Made by a program: the position numbers and the translations under genes. From the NCBI GenBank assembly GCA_945893045.1, contig CAMDEA010000029.1, forward strand, positions 1 through 59,308: DNA of 59,308 nt. The letters are read 5' to 3'. The notes beneath the pieces were generated by a model. It did no database searches and had not been told where the DNA came from. It worked only from the letters and a program-made list of their open reading frames with translations. This DNA is from Planctomyces sp. SH-PL62. Its GTDB lineage: Bacteria > Planctomycetota > Planctomycetia > Planctomycetales > Planctomycetaceae. Positions 58,226 through 59,308 of the stretch are shown here, piece after piece; position 1 is the first letter of the stretch, and every line of letters starts with the position of its first letter.

Positions 58226-59308
58226 TCACGCGCCATTCAGCTTGTCCATCAACGCCTGCGTGAGCATGAAGGCTTCGTTGACCACATCGCTGGCGTCGAT
58301 GACGAGGATATCCACCCCCTCGTTCCCCGCGATGATGTCGCCTCCGCCTTGTCCGTTGATGCTGTCGTCTCCGTCGCCGCCCAGCAGGGTGTCGTTCCCG
58401 GAGCCGCCGGCCATCGAGTCGTTGCCGTCGCTGCCCGATAGCACATCGTTGCCCGACCCGCCGTTGATCACGTCGTTGCCGTCGCCGCCTTCGAGGCCGT
58501 CGTTGCCGGCACCGGCGATGAGCTGATCGTCGCCGTCGCCGGCATTGAGTTCATCATCGCCGTCACCAGCATCGAGCGTGTCGTTGCCGTCACCGCCACG
58601 GAGCTTGTCGGCTCCCGCTCCGCCGATGAGCGAATCGTCGCCGAAATCACCCGCGAGCGTGTCGTCGTTGTCACCGCCGTCGAGCGTGTCGAAGCCGGTG
58701 CCACCCACCAGCGAATCATTGCCGGTTAAACCGGAGGCGAAATCATCGCCGTCTTCACCTTGCACCGTGTCATTCCCGGCCTGTCCTTGCAGCGTGTCAT
58801 TTCCAAGCCCACCGAAGATCGCATCGTTGCCGTTGCCACCGACGGCGTTGTCATCGCCGTCATTGCCGTTGAGCGTATCGTTGCCATCTTGTCCGCTGAG
58901 CACATCGTCTCCCAAGCCGCCCGTCACGCTGTCGTTTCCGGCTCCGGCAAAGAGCGAATCATTGCCGTCACCGCCGTCGAGCGAATCGTTGCTCGCGCTG
59001 CCCGTAAGCACGTCGTCACCCGCATTGCCGTTGATCCCCAACCGCACCAGTCCGAGCGACGCACTCGACGCATTGATCGTGTCGTTCCCATCGCCGCCGT
59101 TGATCGTCAACACGAGTCCCGGCACCTTGGTCAGCGAACCGATCGTGATCGAGTCATCTCCGCCGTTGCCATTCACGACCACGTTGACGATGTTCGCGGA
59201 CACCACGAGCGTGATGCCGGTATCCGTCACCGTCAGTTCTCCCGTCGCACTTTGTCCGACCGTGTAGATATCGCTATTGCCGGTGCCATTGACCGAAACC
59301 GTGTCAAA
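58226..59308 (-). CDS. RTX-type calcium-binding repeat protein, 3' part (360 codons in window)
   Basis: The reading frame is open from the right window edge (59308) to the stop at 58226; there is no need for the GTG at 59230 as a start, so the gene is partial at its 5' end. Residues around 30-95 read as a beta-rich domain (DTVSVNGTGNSDIYTV, LTINGGDGNDTIN). Then about 20 nonapeptides of the G-G-x-G-x-D-x type run almost to the C-terminus, forming a calcium-binding parallel beta roll. The end (DASDVVNEAFMLTQALMDKLNGA) lacks a clear type I secretion signal. A secreted surface or matrix protein is likely. Confidence 0.9.
   Translation of the reverse strand, partial: FDTVSVNGTGNSDIYTVGQSATGELTVTDTGITLVVSANIVNVVVNGNGGDDSITIGSLTKVPGLVLTINGGDGNDTINASSASLGLVRLGINGNAGDDVLTGSASNDSLDGGDGNDSLFAGAGNDSVTGGLGDDVLSGQDGNDTLNGNDGDDNAVGGNGNDAIFGGLGNDTLQGQAGNDTVQGEDGDDFASGLTGNDSLVGGTGFDTLDGGDNDDTLAGDFGDDSLIGGAGADKLRGGDGNDTLDAGDGDDELNAGDGDDQLIAGAGNDGLEGGDGNDVINGGSGNDVLSGSDGNDSMAGGSGNDTLLGGDGDDSINGQGGGDIIAGNEGVDILVIDASDVVNEAFMLTQALMDKLNGA

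Noticed and set aside
59230..59308. GTG start of the RTX gene at 59230
   Set aside because: The frame stays open to the window edge with beta-rich sequence of the same style, so the gene most likely begins outside the window.

Overview
The window looks like a chromosomal segment of a GC-rich planctomycete. The evidence is three DUF1501 proteins with twin-arginine leaders, two Ser/Thr kinases with an N-terminal zinc ribbon next to the planctomycete type of ECF sigma factor, a very large secretin with TPR-like repeats, M81 and GDSL-type esterase families, and the general base composition. All of this was read by eye; no database search was possible.

Layout. 1-9.6 kb (minus strand) holds two paralogous signalling modules, each an ECF sigma factor followed by a zinc-ribbon Ser/Thr kinase, with membrane proteins between and after them. 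9.8-13.1 kb (plus) has a HicB/HicA toxin-antitoxin pair and two tandem DUF1501 genes. 13.1-17.5 kb has a Uma2 nuclease-fold protein, an alpha/beta hydrolase and a large esterase-like protein. 17.6-23.7 kb (minus) carries DUF1015, trpF, a YHS/TRASH-type lipoprotein, an M81 peptidase and ferrochelatase. 24.1-27.9 kb has a third DUF1501 protein, an M28 peptidase and a BNR sialidase-like protein. 28.2-33.7 kb is one 1818-residue secretin. 34.1-40.6 kb (minus) is a Tad/Flp pilus locus: three Flp pilins, a 37-residue small ORF, prepilin peptidase, CpaB, CpaC secretin and CpaE; the TadA/TadB/TadC motor genes are not here. 41-45.3 kb has an amidase, a zinc-ribbon protein and the rpmF-plsX-fabD cluster. 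45.6-59.3 kb has a sialate O-acetylesterase-like protein, a receiver-like protein overlapping an FtsX-like permease, a YceH protein, sulfate adenylyltransferase, a Glu/Leu-type dehydrogenase, an oxidoreductase, an RbsD/FucU protein and the 3' part of an RTX-repeat gene that runs off the right edge.

The most striking layer lies between and inside these genes. Nearly every intergenic gap, and three coding regions, contain a paired-palindrome element of about 54-110 bp. Many have the architecture of a REP doublet (BIME): a GTAG, GTGG or GGAG tetranucleotide, a hairpin with a short pyrimidine-rich loop, a spacer, then the inverted copy ending in CTAC, CCAC or CTCC. Several unrelated sequence families coexist. 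Two different families sit in frame at the same loop of the two paralogous kinases, another interrupts the FtsX-like permease, and in at least three genes the TAG inside the tetranucleotide is the stop codon. Other inverted-repeat families of about 80-110 bp share GGGGTCGGGT-type or CACGGATGAAGG-type ends, and two inverted copies of one roughly 100 bp element bracket the RbsD/FucU gene. No transposase (RAYT or other) lies in the window, so any mobilising enzyme would act in trans.
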